A program made the translations under genes and the position numbers. Below are positions 17,383 through 27,428 of a DNA stretch of 64,000 nucleotides, piece after piece. The stretch is taken from the NCBI GenBank assembly GCA_020437395.1, contig JAGQWJ010000006.1, positions 18,328 to 82,327 of the forward strand. The letters run 5' to 3'. Position 1 is the first letter of the stretch. Each line of letters begins with the position of its first letter. The notes beneath the pieces are model-generated. The model made no database searches, was not told where the DNA came from, and saw only the letters and a list, made by a program, of their open reading frames with translations. The stretch is from Ignavibacteriota bacterium. GTDB lineage: Bacteria; Bacteroidota; Ignavibacteria; Kapaibacteriales; UBA2268.

Positions 17383-18579
17383 ATGAAAAAGTTTATATTT
17401 ATTTTTATATTAATTAATGCATCAACATTGTTGAGTTTGGAATATTTAGATGTACTTCCCAAAGAAGGTGATGGTATTAGAACCATATTTCAGAGATATA
17501 AATTGGAATATTCTGAAGAGAATGTTGCTAATTTTTTTGAATTGAATAAATCAAAACTAGGGAAAAGTAAATCTTTATTGTTAGGAGTTAAATATCAATT
17601 GCCTATTCAAATTTATGAATATAATGGGAAATCAATTAGGTCAAGTATAGGTAACAATGATTATGATTATGCAGTAACTCTACGAGATTATAATGATTTT
17701 TTGTTTTCTAAAGGCATCAAAGAAAATAATTACAGAATTGACAAAGTTCTTTGGGTCCCAACAGTTACTTTTTATCTTAATAATAGTAATTTGGTTACAA
17801 AACAATCCAACACTTTAAAGAAAAATGAGACTTCTGGTCTTAGAACAGTTATTGAACCATTATTTGGTGAAAAGTATAAAGAAGTCAAAGAAATAAGTCA
17901 TAAACTAAAAGGAAATATTTATTATTTAGTTGGTGGCCATGGTGGACCGGACCCAGGAGCAATTGGTTTTAGAAATGGAGTTGAACTACACGAAGATGAA
18001 TATGCTTATGATGTAATACTTAGATTAGCAAGAAAACTAATGGAGCATGGAGCTACTGTAAAACTAATCGTTCAAGACAAAACTGATGGTATTCGTGATG
18101 ATTTATATCTTAACAATAGTTTCAATGAGGTATATTTAGGCGATGAAGAAATCCCAAGAAATCAATTAGCTAGATTAAAAAAGCGAGTTGAAATAATAAA
18201 TGATCAATTTTATAAAAATCAAACAACAGCAAAAGAACAAATTGTAGTTCCTATTCATGTTGATAGCAGAGAAAATAAGAACAGAAGAATAGATATTTTC
18301 TTTTATCATAATGAAAACTCTGAACGTGGTAAAATCATAGCAAATACACTATTAGAAACGATTGAAAATAAATATAGATCTGCACAACCTGGTAGAGGAT
18401 ATAATGGCTCCGTCTCTGCTAGAGGTTTGTATATGATACGAAAAACTTTACCTGTAACAGTTTATATAGAGTTAGGTAATATACAAAACGAGCTTGACCA
18501 AGTAAGATTAATAGAAAATAACAATAGACAAGCAATCGCAAATTGGCTAACAGATGGCTTTCTTAAATTAGCGGAATAA
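17383..18579 (+). CDS. N-acetylmuramoyl-L-alanine amidase (Amidase_3)
   Basis: It cleaves the amide between muramic acid and the peptide stem of peptidoglycan. The 398-residue protein has an N-terminal signal segment (KKFIFIFILINASTLLSLE), an approximately 150-residue region of unknown fold with a LysM-like start (GIRTIFQRYKLEYSEENVANF), then the zinc amidase domain. Zinc and catalytic positions are readable: H186 in GGHGGPDPGAIG, Glu204 in ELHEDEYAYD, His in PIHVDS, and Glu in VYIELGNIQN. It is probably periplasmic and active in cell separation or wall turnover. hutH follows after 13 bases. Confidence 0.88.
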   Translation: MKKFIFIFILINASTLLSLEYLDVLPKEGDGIRTIFQRYKLEYSEENVANFFELNKSKLGKSKSLLLGVKYQLPIQIYEYNGKSIRSSIGNNDYDYAVTLRDYNDFLFSKGIKENNYRIDKVLWVPTVTFYLNNSNLVTKQSNTLKKNETSGLRTVIEPLFGEKYKEVKEISHKLKGNIYYLVGGHGGPDPGAIGFRNGVELHEDEYAYDVILRLARKLMEHGATVKLIVQDKTDGIRDDLYLNNSFNEVYLGDEEIPRNQLARLKKRVEIINDQFYKNQTTAKEQIVVPIHVDSRENKNRRIDIFFYHNENSERGKIIANTLLETIENKYRSAQPGRGYNGSVSARGLYMIRKTLPVTVYIELGNIQNELDQVRLIENNNRQAIANWLTDGFLKLAE

Positions 18580-18592
18580 AAGAGGTATAAAA

Positions 18593-20128
18593 ATGTCAAA
18601 TGTACATGAGTTAAATGGAAATAATCTGACCATAGATGCAATAGTTGATATAGCAAGAAACAATGCAAAAGTCAAGATTTCGGACGAAAGTAAAGAAAAA
18701 ATCATCAAATGTCGTAAATTCTTAGAATCAAAAATAGATTCAAAAGAAGTGATGTATGGTGTAAACACTGGGATAGGTGAATTTTCTGAGATTGTTTTAA
18801 ATGATGAACAATTAGAATTATTTCAAAAGAATCTCATTTACAACCACTCTGCTGGAATTGGAGACCCAGCTCCAATTGAATATGTAAGAGGAGCTTTAGC
18901 AGGAAGAATAAACGTTCATTCCAATGGTCATAGCGGTTGTAGATTAGAAATAACTCAGACAATAGTTGATATGTTAAATAAAGGAGTAACACCATTTGTT
19001 TGTCAAAAAGGTTCAGTAGGGGCTAGTGGCGATTTGGCACCAATGGCTCAAGCTGCATTATTGATGCTTGGTGAAGGTCAAGCGTATTATCAAGGTGAAC
19101 TACTTCCAGGTAAAGTGGCATTTGAACGAGCTGGTATTCCTATACCTGGACTAAAAGCTCGAGATGGTCTTGCTTTCATTAATGGTTCAAATTTACTAAC
19201 TGCAATGAGTGCAATCCACTTATATGATTTCAAGAAGTTAATAAAACATGCAGAAATTGCTGCCGCAATGTCATTGGAAGCATTGATGGCAAATATGAAA
19301 CCTTACAGTAAAAAGTTGCATGAAGTAAGAGGTTTTCAAGGTGCTGTTAAGAGTGCGATATCAATTAGAAAATGCTTAGAAGGTAGCGATTTGATAACTG
19401 GTAAAATAAAAACTAAAGTGCAAGATGCTTATTCTATGCGTTCAAGCCCACAAGTAATAGGTACTGCTAGAGATTCGATTAGATGGGCTCAAGAACAAGT
19501 CGAAATAGAGCTTAATGGAGTTGGGGATAACCCAATATTTTTCCCTGACGATAATGAAGTTCTATCTGGTGCTAATTTCCAAGGTTCGCCAGTATCATTA
19601 CCAATGGACTCAGCTGGGGCTGCAATTACTATGGTATCTGTACTTTCTGAGCGTAGATTAAACAGATTGCTAAATCCAGCTCTAAGTCAAGGTTTACCTA
19701 GTTTTTTAACAGATAAAGCTGGTTTATATAGTGGTTTAATGCTAAGTCAATATACTGCAGATACATTAATTGTTGAACAAAGAATCCTATCAACGCCTGC
19801 ATCTGTTCAATCTATTCCAGCTGCTGCGGATCAAGAAGACTTCGTATCAATGGGAATGAATACTGCATTAAAAAATAAACAGATTCTAGAAAATGCACAA
19901 AGCGTTATTGGAATCGAATTTTTCGCAGCTGCACAAGCATTAGATTTTAGAGATTTTAATTACGGTCAAGGTGTCACAAAAGCATATCAAGTAATCAGAA
20001 AATATATAGAGTACTTAGACGAAGATAGACCACTCTATAATGATCATAATACAATAACTGAGTTAGTTAGATCGAATGAAATACTTGAATCTGTAGAATC
20101 TGTAATTGGTGATTTGGATATTGAGTAA
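18593..20128 (+). CDS. hutH: histidine ammonia-lyase
   Basis: HutH deaminates histidine to urocanate. The 511-residue length is typical. The self-forming MIO cofactor triad Ala144-Ser145-Gly146 lies in GSVGASGDLAPMAQ, and the active-site motifs YGVNTGIGEF, GSNLLTAMSA and QDAYSMRSSPQV-like VQDAYSMRSSPQVIG are present. AGAGGT precedes ATG by 7 bases. No hutU, hutI or hutG is in the window, so either the pathway is split or the product serves another use. The downstream glycosylase gene overlaps its stop. Confidence 0.96.
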   Translation: MSNVHELNGNNLTIDAIVDIARNNAKVKISDESKEKIIKCRKFLESKIDSKEVMYGVNTGIGEFSEIVLNDEQLELFQKNLIYNHSAGIGDPAPIEYVRGALAGRINVHSNGHSGCRLEITQTIVDMLNKGVTPFVCQKGSVGASGDLAPMAQAALLMLGEGQAYYQGELLPGKVAFERAGIPIPGLKARDGLAFINGSNLLTAMSAIHLYDFKKLIKHAEIAAAMSLEALMANMKPYSKKLHEVRGFQGAVKSAISIRKCLEGSDLITGKIKTKVQDAYSMRSSPQVIGTARDSIRWAQEQVEIELNGVGDNPIFFPDDNEVLSGANFQGSPVSLPMDSAGAAITMVSVLSERRLNRLLNPALSQGLPSFLTDKAGLYSGLMLSQYTADTLIVEQRILSTPASVQSIPAAADQEDFVSMGMNTALKNKQILENAQSVIGIEFFAAAQALDFRDFNYGQGVTKAYQVIRKYIEYLDEDRPLYNDHNTITELVRSNEILESVESVIGDLDIE

Positions 20129-20939
20129 TTTAAAACAAGACATATTGAATTATTTTGAAAGACAAAAAGTATTTGGTGACAATATCTTTTTTGAAAGCAG
20201 TGACATTGATTTTAAGATAGAAAAAAATCTAAGTAGGAATGATATGCCCAAAAGAAGCAAAGCAGTAGAGAAAATTGATGACAATTCTAAAAAATCAATA
20301 TCAGAAGTTGAATCTAACACAAAAAATAAGACTACCCCAAATGTTTCGATTAAAATTGATGATAATTCTGTTAATAAGAACTGGAAAGATGCTGCAACAT
20401 TGGATGTTTTATATAATGATATTCATAATTGTTTGAGATGTGAACTTGGAGCTACTCGGAATAAATTCGTTTTTGGAAAAGGTAACCCAAATGCTGATTT
20501 ATTGATAATAGGAGAAGCTCCAGGTAGAGATGAGGATTCTCAAGGAGAGCCATTCGTAGGTAGATCTGGGAAATTACTAACAAGTATCTTAGAATCGATT
20601 CAACTTTCAAGAAATGATGTGTATATAGCTAATATTATTAAGTGTAGGCCCCCAAACAATAGAAAGCCATCAACAAAAGAAGTGGATACATGTGAAGTTT
20701 ATCTACATAAGCAAATTGAGTTGATAAATCCGAAATACATATTAGCACTTGGACTTACTGCAGCGGATACTTTGCTCAAAGAAAAAAATATTATGAAAGA
20801 TATAAGAGGAAAGATTTTAGATTATCGCGGAAAAAAATTGATGATTACTTATCACCCTTCTGCACTACTAAGAAATCCAAACTTCAAAAGACCAGTTTGG
20901 GAAGATATGAAAATATTAAAATCACTACTTTCTGAATAA
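20121..20939 (+). CDS. udg: family 4 uracil-DNA glycosylase
   Basis: This enzyme removes uracil from DNA and carries a 4Fe-4S cluster. The catalytic core shows cysteine pair C-x2-C (NCLRCELG), motif GEAPGRDEDSQGEPFVGRSG, cysteines in KCRPPNNRK and DTCEVYL, and HPSALLRNP at the end. An N-terminal helix (LKQDILNYFERQKVFG) followed by a charged low-complexity linker precedes the core. No ATG occurs before 20244. I favour TTG at 20121, which overlaps the hutH stop by 8 bp and retains the conserved-looking N-terminal helix; ATG 20244 with AGGA five bases upstream is the alternative. Confidence 0.88.
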   Translation: MSNLKQDILNYFERQKVFGDNIFFESSDIDFKIEKNLSRNDMPKRSKAVEKIDDNSKKSISEVESNTKNKTTPNVSIKIDDNSVNKNWKDAATLDVLYNDIHNCLRCELGATRNKFVFGKGNPNADLLIIGEAPGRDEDSQGEPFVGRSGKLLTSILESIQLSRNDVYIANIIKCRPPNNRKPSTKEVDTCEVYLHKQIELINPKYILALGLTAADTLLKEKNIMKDIRGKILDYRGKKLMITYHPSALLRNPNFKRPVWEDMKILKSLLSE

Positions 20940-20940
20940 A

Positions 20941-22173
20941 TTATTCGTAACGTAAGGCATCAATCGGATCAAGACTTGCAGCCCTAAAAGCTGGATAAAG
21001 ACCAGAGACTAATCCTAATATTGTAGTAATTGTGATACTTATTATCATCCAATCAATAGGAATAGTTACTTTTAATCCAAGGAAATAACTAATCATAGAT
21101 GACATTAAAAATCCTAATGCGATACCTATTAAACCACCTATTAACGTAATTGTCATTGTCTCAACAAGAAATTGCATAGTTATCCAAAATCTTCGTGCAC
21201 CAAGAGCTTTTCTAAGTCCAATCTCTCTTGTTCTTTCTTTTATTGCAACTAACATTATGTTTGTTATTCCAACTCCAGCAGCTGCAAGAGCAAAAAAACC
21301 AGCTAACAAACCGAAATAAGTTAAATATCCAGTTAATCCCGAGAATTGTTGTGTGATTGACTCATTGGTTTCTATTTCAAAACTATTTTCAGCTCCGGGT
21401 TGATCGCTTCTTAATGTACGTAGAGCTCCGATTGTTTCATCCAATACATACGGAAAAGACTCTTTGCTAAATGCTTTTATACTTATATCAAGAGATTCCC
21501 ACCAATTGCTATAATATTTATTAAATCGTGTGATAGGTATTATAACTTGATTATCCTGACTTTTACCAAGAATAGCTCCTTTTTCATCTAATACACCAAT
21601 TACTTCAAATTTTTGTTTGCCAATTTTTATTTGTTTTCCAATTGGATCAATTCCTTTGAACAACTTATTGAAAACATCGTTTCCTATTACTGCGACATTT
21701 CTGTCATATTCAACATCTGCTTCAGTTATCGGTCTTCCTTTGGGCACATCTCTATTGTTGATATTGAAATAAACTTCATTGGTTCCTTGGAGAGTTACGT
21801 CGGGATCAGTTTCAAATTCAGAATATTTAATAGTCATATTACTTTGGTTTGACTCAACACTAACAAATGCCATATCCCCTATTTTATTTTTTAATTTGGA
21901 ATATTGTTTATAATTGATTCTTTCCCTTTTTCTGTACTTTCTCCAAGAATCATGACCTGTTTGAACTGAAGGTGTTCTGGTAATTTTAAATGAATTTTCA
22001 CCTAGATTTGCCATTTCAGTTTCAACAGTATTATCGAATGATGAAACTAATGAACCAGAACCCATAATAGCAAATACTCCGATTGCTACACTTAACAAAG
22101 TAAGGAATGACCTCAATTTATGAATAAAAATCGAATTTATTGCCATTCTTATGCTTTCAAACAGGTTCATCAA
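20941..22173 (-). CDS. MacB-type ABC transporter permease (second)
   Basis: This 410-residue MacB/FtsX-fold permease has an N-terminal helix (about 17-40, LRSFLTLLSVAIGVFAIMGS), a long periplasmic MacB-core domain and three C-terminal helices (about 280-405) ending in the family tail SLDPIDALRYE. The coupling-helix segment ERTREIGLRKALGARR is present. It overlaps the upstream permease by four bases and is the last gene of the 11-gene run; the convergent glycosylase gene ends one base away. With the other permease, the ATPase, MacA and TolC it should form a tripartite exporter or lipoprotein/signal exporter of unknown substrate. Confidence 0.9.
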   Translation of the reverse strand: MMNLFESIRMAINSIFIHKLRSFLTLLSVAIGVFAIMGSGSLVSSFDNTVETEMANLGENSFKITRTPSVQTGHDSWRKYRKRERINYKQYSKLKNKIGDMAFVSVESNQSNMTIKYSEFETDPDVTLQGTNEVYFNINNRDVPKGRPITEADVEYDRNVAVIGNDVFNKLFKGIDPIGKQIKIGKQKFEVIGVLDEKGAILGKSQDNQVIIPITRFNKYYSNWWESLDISIKAFSKESFPYVLDETIGALRTLRSDQPGAENSFEIETNESITQQFSGLTGYLTYFGLLAGFFALAAAGVGITNIMLVAIKERTREIGLRKALGARRFWITMQFLVETMTITLIGGLIGIALGFLMSSMISYFLGLKVTIPIDWMIISITITTILGLVSGLYPAFRAASLDPIDALRYE

Positions 22174-23420
22174 TCAAACCTCAATGCTTCTACTGGATTC
22201 AATCTTGCTGCTCTTATTGCTGGTATTAAACCTGCTAATAGTCCTACAAAAATAGATACAACTGTTGATATTATAAAAAGTTCTGTAGGTAGGACTGGAA
22301 GCAGAAAACTAACTTCTGGAAAATAATCAGGTAAATATGTTGCAGCAAAGTAAGCTATTGCAGAACACATTACAAGTGAAAGTATTGCTCCCATTAGACA
22401 GAGGAAAGAAGATTCGATTAGGAATTGAAGCCAAATAGATCGTTTTTTTGCACCTAAGGATTTTCTAATTCCAATTTCTTTTGTTCTTTCAGTAACAGTC
22501 ACGAACATTATATTCATTATTCCTATTATTCCAACAATAAACGCTAATGAAGTCATAACAATACCAATCATATAGACATTAAGTCTTAAAGTCTCAATTG
22601 ATTTCTCAAATGCCTTAGTTTCATTAATCGAAAAATCATTTGGTTCATTCGGTTTCAGATTTCTAATAATCCTCATCAAACCAATCGTTTCGGTTCTTAC
22701 TTCATCAAGATTATTATCTACCCCTGCTTTTATACCTATAGACATTGATTTTTTATCTACATCCCAAATTGCAGAATATTTTTTTAGAGGTATAAACATT
22801 TGTCTATCAATAAAATCGAAAAACATAGTTCCCCTTTTCTTTACAACCCCAATTACTCTTAATGGCCTACCGTTTAGCTTAATCGTTTTCCCTAAGGGAT
22901 TCTCACCTTTAAATATAGTAGCATAGACTAAGTGCCCTATTACTATTACATTAGAACCAAATTCTTCTTCAAACTCATTAAAATAGCGTCCTAATAATAA
23001 ATTACCTACAGGTGTAAATGCATTTTCTGCAGTTGTTCCAACGGCTGTCATACCTTGATAAACTTCCCCATCATATTCAATGTTTGTACCCCATTGATTT
23101 ATATTAGGTATCACATATTCAGCACTTCCGTGAAGTTTTCTTAGTTGCTCTGCTTGTTTTTGAGTTATATTCTTTCTATTTCTTACACTTCTCCAATTGT
23201 CATTACCTGTCCAGTCCCATTTATCAATATAAAGCATATCAGTCCCAATGATAGAGAAAGTATCTTGCATAGCTTTATCAAGTCCACCTAATAGCCAACC
23301 CATCATTATAACAATTGAAATACCAATAACTACACCCAAAGAAGCAAGAAAAGCTCTAAGCTTATTTGTTCTAAGTGCTTCAAAAGAAAGTAGTATTGAT
23401 TCTTTTATTTCGTAAAGCAT
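22170..23420 (-). CDS. MacB-type ABC transporter permease (first)
   Basis: This 416-residue paralog of the following permease has the same order: N-terminal helix with LRAFLASLGVVIGISIVIMM, a periplasmic domain, and C-terminal helices carrying ERTKEIGIRKSLGAKK, ending RLNPVEALRFD. Two non-identical permeases beside one ATPase suggest a heterodimeric transporter, common in Bacteroidota. It lies 6 bases after the ATPase gene and overlaps the next permease by four. Substrates of such MacAB-like systems include peptides, macrolides and siderophores, none of which can be selected here. Confidence 0.9.
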   Translation of the reverse strand: MLYEIKESILLSFEALRTNKLRAFLASLGVVIGISIVIMMGWLLGGLDKAMQDTFSIIGTDMLYIDKWDWTGNDNWRSVRNRKNITQKQAEQLRKLHGSAEYVIPNINQWGTNIEYDGEVYQGMTAVGTTAENAFTPVGNLLLGRYFNEFEEEFGSNVIVIGHLVYATIFKGENPLGKTIKLNGRPLRVIGVVKKRGTMFFDFIDRQMFIPLKKYSAIWDVDKKSMSIGIKAGVDNNLDEVRTETIGLMRIIRNLKPNEPNDFSINETKAFEKSIETLRLNVYMIGIVMTSLAFIVGIIGIMNIMFVTVTERTKEIGIRKSLGAKKRSIWLQFLIESSFLCLMGAILSLVMCSAIAYFAATYLPDYFPEVSFLLPVLPTELFIISTVVSIFVGLLAGLIPAIRAARLNPVEALRFD

Positions 23421-23426
23421 TTGTGA

Positions 23427-24131
23427 TTAAAATTTAACTTGATTGTTATTGATTTCGTCAGACTCTATTAATCCATCTCTTAATCTAATTATTCTCTTTG
23501 CATGCAAAGCTATTTCTTCTTCATGAGTTACTAAAATTATAGTATTTCCCGACTCCCACAATGTTTGAAAAAGTCGCATTATATCGTTACCAGTTTTTGA
23601 GTCTAAGTTACCTGTTGGTTCATCAGCTAAGATTATTGAAGGTGATGTAACAAGTGCCCTAGCAATTGCTACTCTTTGTCTTTGCCCACCAGATAATTCA
23701 TTTGGTTTATGTTCCATTCTATCTTCAAGACCCACACTTCTTAGAGCTTCTTCAGCTTTTTCAATTCTTTCATATTTTTTTATTCCAGAATAAACTAGTG
23801 GTAATTCTATATTCTTTAGTGCAGTTGCACGTGGTAAAAGATTGAAAGTTTGGAATACGAAACCGATTTCCCTGTTTCTAATTTCAGCTAATTCATTGTC
23901 ATTTAATTCACGTACATTAGTATTATTGAAGAAGTAAGTACCACTGCTAGGAGTATCAAGACACCCCAAAATATTCATCAATGTTGATTTACCTGAACCA
24001 GATGGACCCATTAGGGCGACATATTCATTTTCATTAATTGTTACAGTTATATCTCTGAGTGCATGAACTAGCTGCGAACCCATTTGATAAATTTTACTTA
24101 TGTTCTTTATATCAATAATTGGCTTTGACAT
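23427..24131 (-). CDS. MacB/LolD-type ABC ATPase
   Basis: This 234-residue nucleotide-binding protein has Walker A GPSGSGKS at 42-49, Q-loop in [10 protein letters not shown], signature [15 protein letters not shown], Walker [13 protein letters not shown] and switch His in LVTHEEE. The closest families are MacB and LolD ATPases that drive mechanotransmission rather than substrate passage. It shares one base with the MacA-like gene and lies 6 bases before the permease. It powers the two-permease complex from the cytoplasm. Confidence 0.94.
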   Translation of the reverse strand: MSKPIIDIKNISKIYQMGSQLVHALRDITVTINENEYVALMGPSGSGKSTLMNILGCLDTPSSGTYFFNNTNVRELNDNELAEIRNREIGFVFQTFNLLPRATALKNIELPLVYSGIKKYERIEKAEEALRSVGLEDRMEHKPNELSGGQRQRVAIARALVTSPSIILADEPTGNLDSKTGNDIMRLFQTLWESGNTIILVTHEEEIALHAKRIIRLRDGLIESDEINNNQVKF

Positions 24132-25411
24132 TATCTGCTACCAACATTTTTCTTACCTGATCTTGTACTTTCTCTTTTTATTTTTGCGCCATCATATAAC
24201 TCTTTGCTTATTGCCGAGAAACTTCCTGTTACTATTTCTTCCCCCTCTTTCAGCCCAGTTTTGATTTCAATAAAACCACCATCACTTATTCCTGTCTCAA
24301 CATTAGCAGCAATTACTTTATTACCTTCGGCAACGAAAACAATAGATTTTGGCTTATCTAATTCTGTTTTATTAGTTTTGTCAACTTTTGAAATTTTGGA
24401 ATTGTCTTCCTCATTTCTTCCAGCCATATCTAATCTAACAGTAACTGACTGCAATGGAGCTGCAATAACGTTATATCTAGTTTCAGTTTCAATATCAACA
24501 TTGCAGCTCATACCCGGTCTCATTTTGGGGTCTATATCAAGAAGTCTAATTTTTACTTCGAAATTTGTAACTTGATCCTGAGATGCTTGAGATGAAATTT
24601 TAGCTGAATGTCCAATTTCTTTTACAATACCTTTGAATATTTTTTCTGGGAAAGCATCTATTTCAATACTTGCAGTATCACCTACATTAATCAAAACAAT
24701 ATCATTTTCATCAACATCTACTTTAGTATTCATTGTTGACAAATCAGATATCCGCATCATTTCTGTTCCCATATTCTGTATTGTACCTAAAACTTTTTCT
24801 CCAACTTCTATATTTAAAGCCGTTACAATACCATCTATTGGTGATACAATTGTAGTTCTTGAAGCATTTTGTTGAATTTGTTTTAGTGAAGCTTTAGCTT
24901 GATTATATCTTGCAAGTGAATTTTGGTATTGACTTCTTGACTGGTCTAAAGTTGTTTTAGCTCTATCTAAGTCTTGTTTTGCAACATATTCCTTTTGATA
25001 CAAATCTCTAATTCTACTGAATTCGTACTCAGCTCTTTCTAAAGATGATTTTTGATAATCAATATCTGTTTTTGAAGCATCGAGTGCCGCTTGATATTGA
25101 TCTAGTTGAGTTTGAATAAGATCAGGTTTTATTTTCGCTAATAATTGACCTTTTTTAACTGTATCGCCTTCCATAACTGGCAGTGAAATTATTTCACCGC
25201 TGGCTTCAGAAGAAATTTTAACTTCAGTTTCTGGTTGAAGATTACCTATTGCATTTACTTTTTGAGTTATTGTTCTTAGACTAACAGTATCTGTTCTAAC
25301 GGGTATATCTAATGTTTTATCTTTTGATAGGAAATATGCGATAGCAGATATTGCAACTATAATAAAAAGAGTTAGTAATATTATTTTTCCTTTAGATTTT
25401 TTCTTTGCCAT
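24131..25411 (-). CDS. MacA-like periplasmic adaptor (membrane fusion protein)
   Basis: This 426-residue adaptor has a Lys-rich start and a membrane anchor (about 10-27, [19 protein letters not shown]). A lipoyl-like half motif ([20 protein letters not shown]), a helical hairpin with repeated Gln/Ser-rich heptads (about 85-185), the second lipoyl half ([20 protein letters not shown]) and beta-barrel domains follow. It joins the inner-membrane ABC complex to TolC. An acid-rich insertion near residues 330-350 is not typical. It lies 8 bases after the RDD gene and overlaps the ATPase gene by one base. Confidence 0.91.
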   Translation of the reverse strand: MAKKKSKGKIILLTLFIIVAISAIAYFLSKDKTLDIPVRTDTVSLRTITQKVNAIGNLQPETEVKISSEASGEIISLPVMEGDTVKKGQLLAKIKPDLIQTQLDQYQAALDASKTDIDYQKSSLERAEYEFSRIRDLYQKEYVAKQDLDRAKTTLDQSRSQYQNSLARYNQAKASLKQIQQNASRTTIVSPIDGIVTALNIEVGEKVLGTIQNMGTEMMRISDLSTMNTKVDVDENDIVLINVGDTASIEIDAFPEKIFKGIVKEIGHSAKISSQASQDQVTNFEVKIRLLDIDPKMRPGMSCNVDIETETRYNVIAAPLQSVTVRLDMAGRNEEDNSKISKVDKTNKTELDKPKSIVFVAEGNKVIAANVETGISDGGFIEIKTGLKEGEEIVTGSFSAISKELYDGAKIKRESTRSGKKNVGSR

Positions 25412-25419
25412 TTTTTTTC

Positions 25420-26028
25420 CTAGTAATTTTTAATGTTTTCTTTAAAGTAAACTGCTGTTTTTGATATTTTATCATGTAATGCTTGTCTTGTAGAACCGAG
25501 TGAAACTAAAGACCCTATAATAAATATTACTAAACCTAATACTGATAGATAAGTTATTAATACAGATTCTAATAGAATTGCAATTATTGCTAAAATTGGA
25601 AATGAATATTTAATTAAATATCTGATTAGTAAATTCGATGTATTAGCCTCTGACCTATTCTCAGCGGCAATCCGAATCTTTAAGATGAGCTTACCAAGAC
25701 TAAAGCCAAAAAACACTTCCGAAATATAATAAAGCAGTGTTACTATGAACATAATTGACAAAATATCTTTAAGATATGGTATTACCAAATCCAAATTTTC
25801 TTGATTTTCAATAATACTTTCGAGAGCTTTCTCATCAAAGAAAAACGAATTGATGATAGTAACAATTATATAAGCCAAAACGACATCTATTATAAATGCT
25901 CCTAACCTTCTCCCAAATCCAACCCTGTAACCCAATTCATAATCATCTCCAAACTGGGATCTCATGTATTCATCATGCTCTTGTGTTCCTTCTTGAGGAA
26001 CGTCTGGTAAATTATAACCTTCATTCAT
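25420..26028 (-). CDS. RDD-family membrane protein
   Basis: This 202-residue protein has a polar N-terminus and the RDD pattern: FGRRLGAFIIDVVLAYII (Arg and Asp of the family name), a second helix pair and FGFSLGKLILKIRI, the usual lysine-rich loop after helix 2. About three or four membrane helices are present. RDD proteins have been linked to ion exchange, but most are uncharacterised. It lies between the TolC gene (11 bases) and the MacA gene (8 bases), so it may be an accessory of this exporter. Confidence 0.85.
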   Translation of the reverse strand: MNEGYNLPDVPQEGTQEHDEYMRSQFGDDYELGYRVGFGRRLGAFIIDVVLAYIIVTIINSFFFDEKALESIIENQENLDLVIPYLKDILSIMFIVTLLYYISEVFFGFSLGKLILKIRIAAENRSEANTSNLLIRYLIKYSFPILAIIAILLESVLITYLSVLGLVIFIIGSLVSLGSTRQALHDKISKTAVYFKENIKNY

Positions 26029-26039
26029 TAATTTATTCC

Positions 26040-27410
26040 TTATTGTTCCACACCGATTGCATACAATAATTCTCTTTTTGCTTTGAAATAATTATATGCT
26101 GCATTAACTTTATTCAATTGCGAATTAATAAATTGTGTATTCGATTTTTGTAGTTCTAGAAGTGTTGCTGCTCCAACTCTATATCTCTCTTTTGTACTTT
26201 CATTATTTTTAAGTGAAGACTGATATGATTTTTCAGATACTTGTAGTTGCTTTTGTGATATTTCAAGATTCAAAAGAGTAGTCTTTACTTCATTTCTTAC
26301 TCTATTCTCCAATCTTTGTTTTTCTATTTCTGCTTGTTTTAGTTGCAACTCAGCATTTTGAACTTGTTGATCAGTCCTAAAATTATTAAAAATTGGGATA
26401 TTCAGATTTAGTCCTACGGCAAAGTTACCTCTTGTATTAAATTCTGTAATCTCAGTGTTAGCCCATGTCCAACCAGTGGAAGCTGATATATTAGGAAAAT
26501 AGCTTCCCTCTACAGCTTTTTTGGCAGATTTAGCTGCGTTGCCACTCATATCGTAAGATTTTATATCATATCTATTGTTCAAAGCTTTTCTAATTAACTC
26601 TCTTTCGTCATTGTGATTATTATAAAAACTATCTACATCCTTTTGTGTTACTTCCGAAGGAATACTATTTACATCGAATTTTACATCTAAGTCAGGTGAA
26701 AGTCCCATTAATATCAGAAGATTTGCCTTGGAGTTGAATTGATTATTTTCTGCTGTTAATAATTCATATTCCAAATTACCGAGCTCTGCTTCCTGCGAGT
26801 ATATTACTGGTAGAGCTGTAACCCCTGCCTTATATTGAGCTTTCATTTTTTCTAAGTCTATTTTACCAACTTCAATATTCTCTTTTCTAATTCTTACAAT
26901 CTGAGAATTTCTTATTACTTCCGTAAACGCCCTATATATCTGTATTTTAATATCTCTTTTTAGTTGTTCCAAATTGAATTTAACAGATTCTAGATTGTCC
27001 TTTGATGAAGAATAATTATACTCACGAGCGAAACCGTCAAAAAGAGTTAAACGAGCACCAGTACTTGCGTTATATCGGTTTGGATTTTGATTTGATTGGA
27101 TTACCCTATCACCAAATACTAAAGATTGACTTAAATTGTTAAGTTGTCGATTATAGCCAATGTTTGCTGAAATCGTCGGCAAATACTCACCGAAAGCACT
27201 TCTAAGTCCAGCTTCTGCTACATTTACTCTTTCTTCACTTATTAATAAATCAAAATTCTTTTCTAATGCTATATTAATACATTCTTGTAAAGTAAGTGTT
27301 GCACCAGGTCCTGATATTTGTGAGATTAGACTAAAAGGAATAAATAAAAAGAGTAATATAAACTTCATCAATTCTGCCATATATTTTTTTACTGCTATTA
27401 CGTATTTCAT
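26040..27410 (-). CDS. TolC-family outer-membrane efflux protein
   Basis: This outer-membrane channel has up to 456 residues. The signal peptide core is MKFILLFLFIPFSLISQ, which starts at residue 15 of the longest frame (ATG 27368); ATG 27380 and ATG 27410 are the other options and no ribosome site decides. The two OEP repeats are clear: TLQECINIALEKNFDLLIS-like start, then long coiled helices with SQEAELGNLEYELLTAE and LQLKQAEIEKQRLENR, and a GLNLNIPIFNN strand. It forms the exit duct for the MacA-ATPase-permease system encoded after it. Confidence 0.92.
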   Translation of the reverse strand: MKYVIAVKKYMAELMKFILLFLFIPFSLISQISGPGATLTLQECINIALEKNFDLLISEERVNVAEAGLRSAFGEYLPTISANIGYNRQLNNLSQSLVFGDRVIQSNQNPNRYNASTGARLTLFDGFAREYNYSSSKDNLESVKFNLEQLKRDIKIQIYRAFTEVIRNSQIVRIRKENIEVGKIDLEKMKAQYKAGVTALPVIYSQEAELGNLEYELLTAENNQFNSKANLLILMGLSPDLDVKFDVNSIPSEVTQKDVDSFYNNHNDERELIRKALNNRYDIKSYDMSGNAAKSAKKAVEGSYFPNISASTGWTWANTEITEFNTRGNFAVGLNLNIPIFNNFRTDQQVQNAELQLKQAEIEKQRLENRVRNEVKTTLLNLEISQKQLQVSEKSYQSSLKNNESTKERYRVGAATLLELQKSNTQFINSQLNKVNAAYNYFKAKRELLYAIGVEQ

Positions 27411-27428
27411 ATTAATTAGTTACATCAT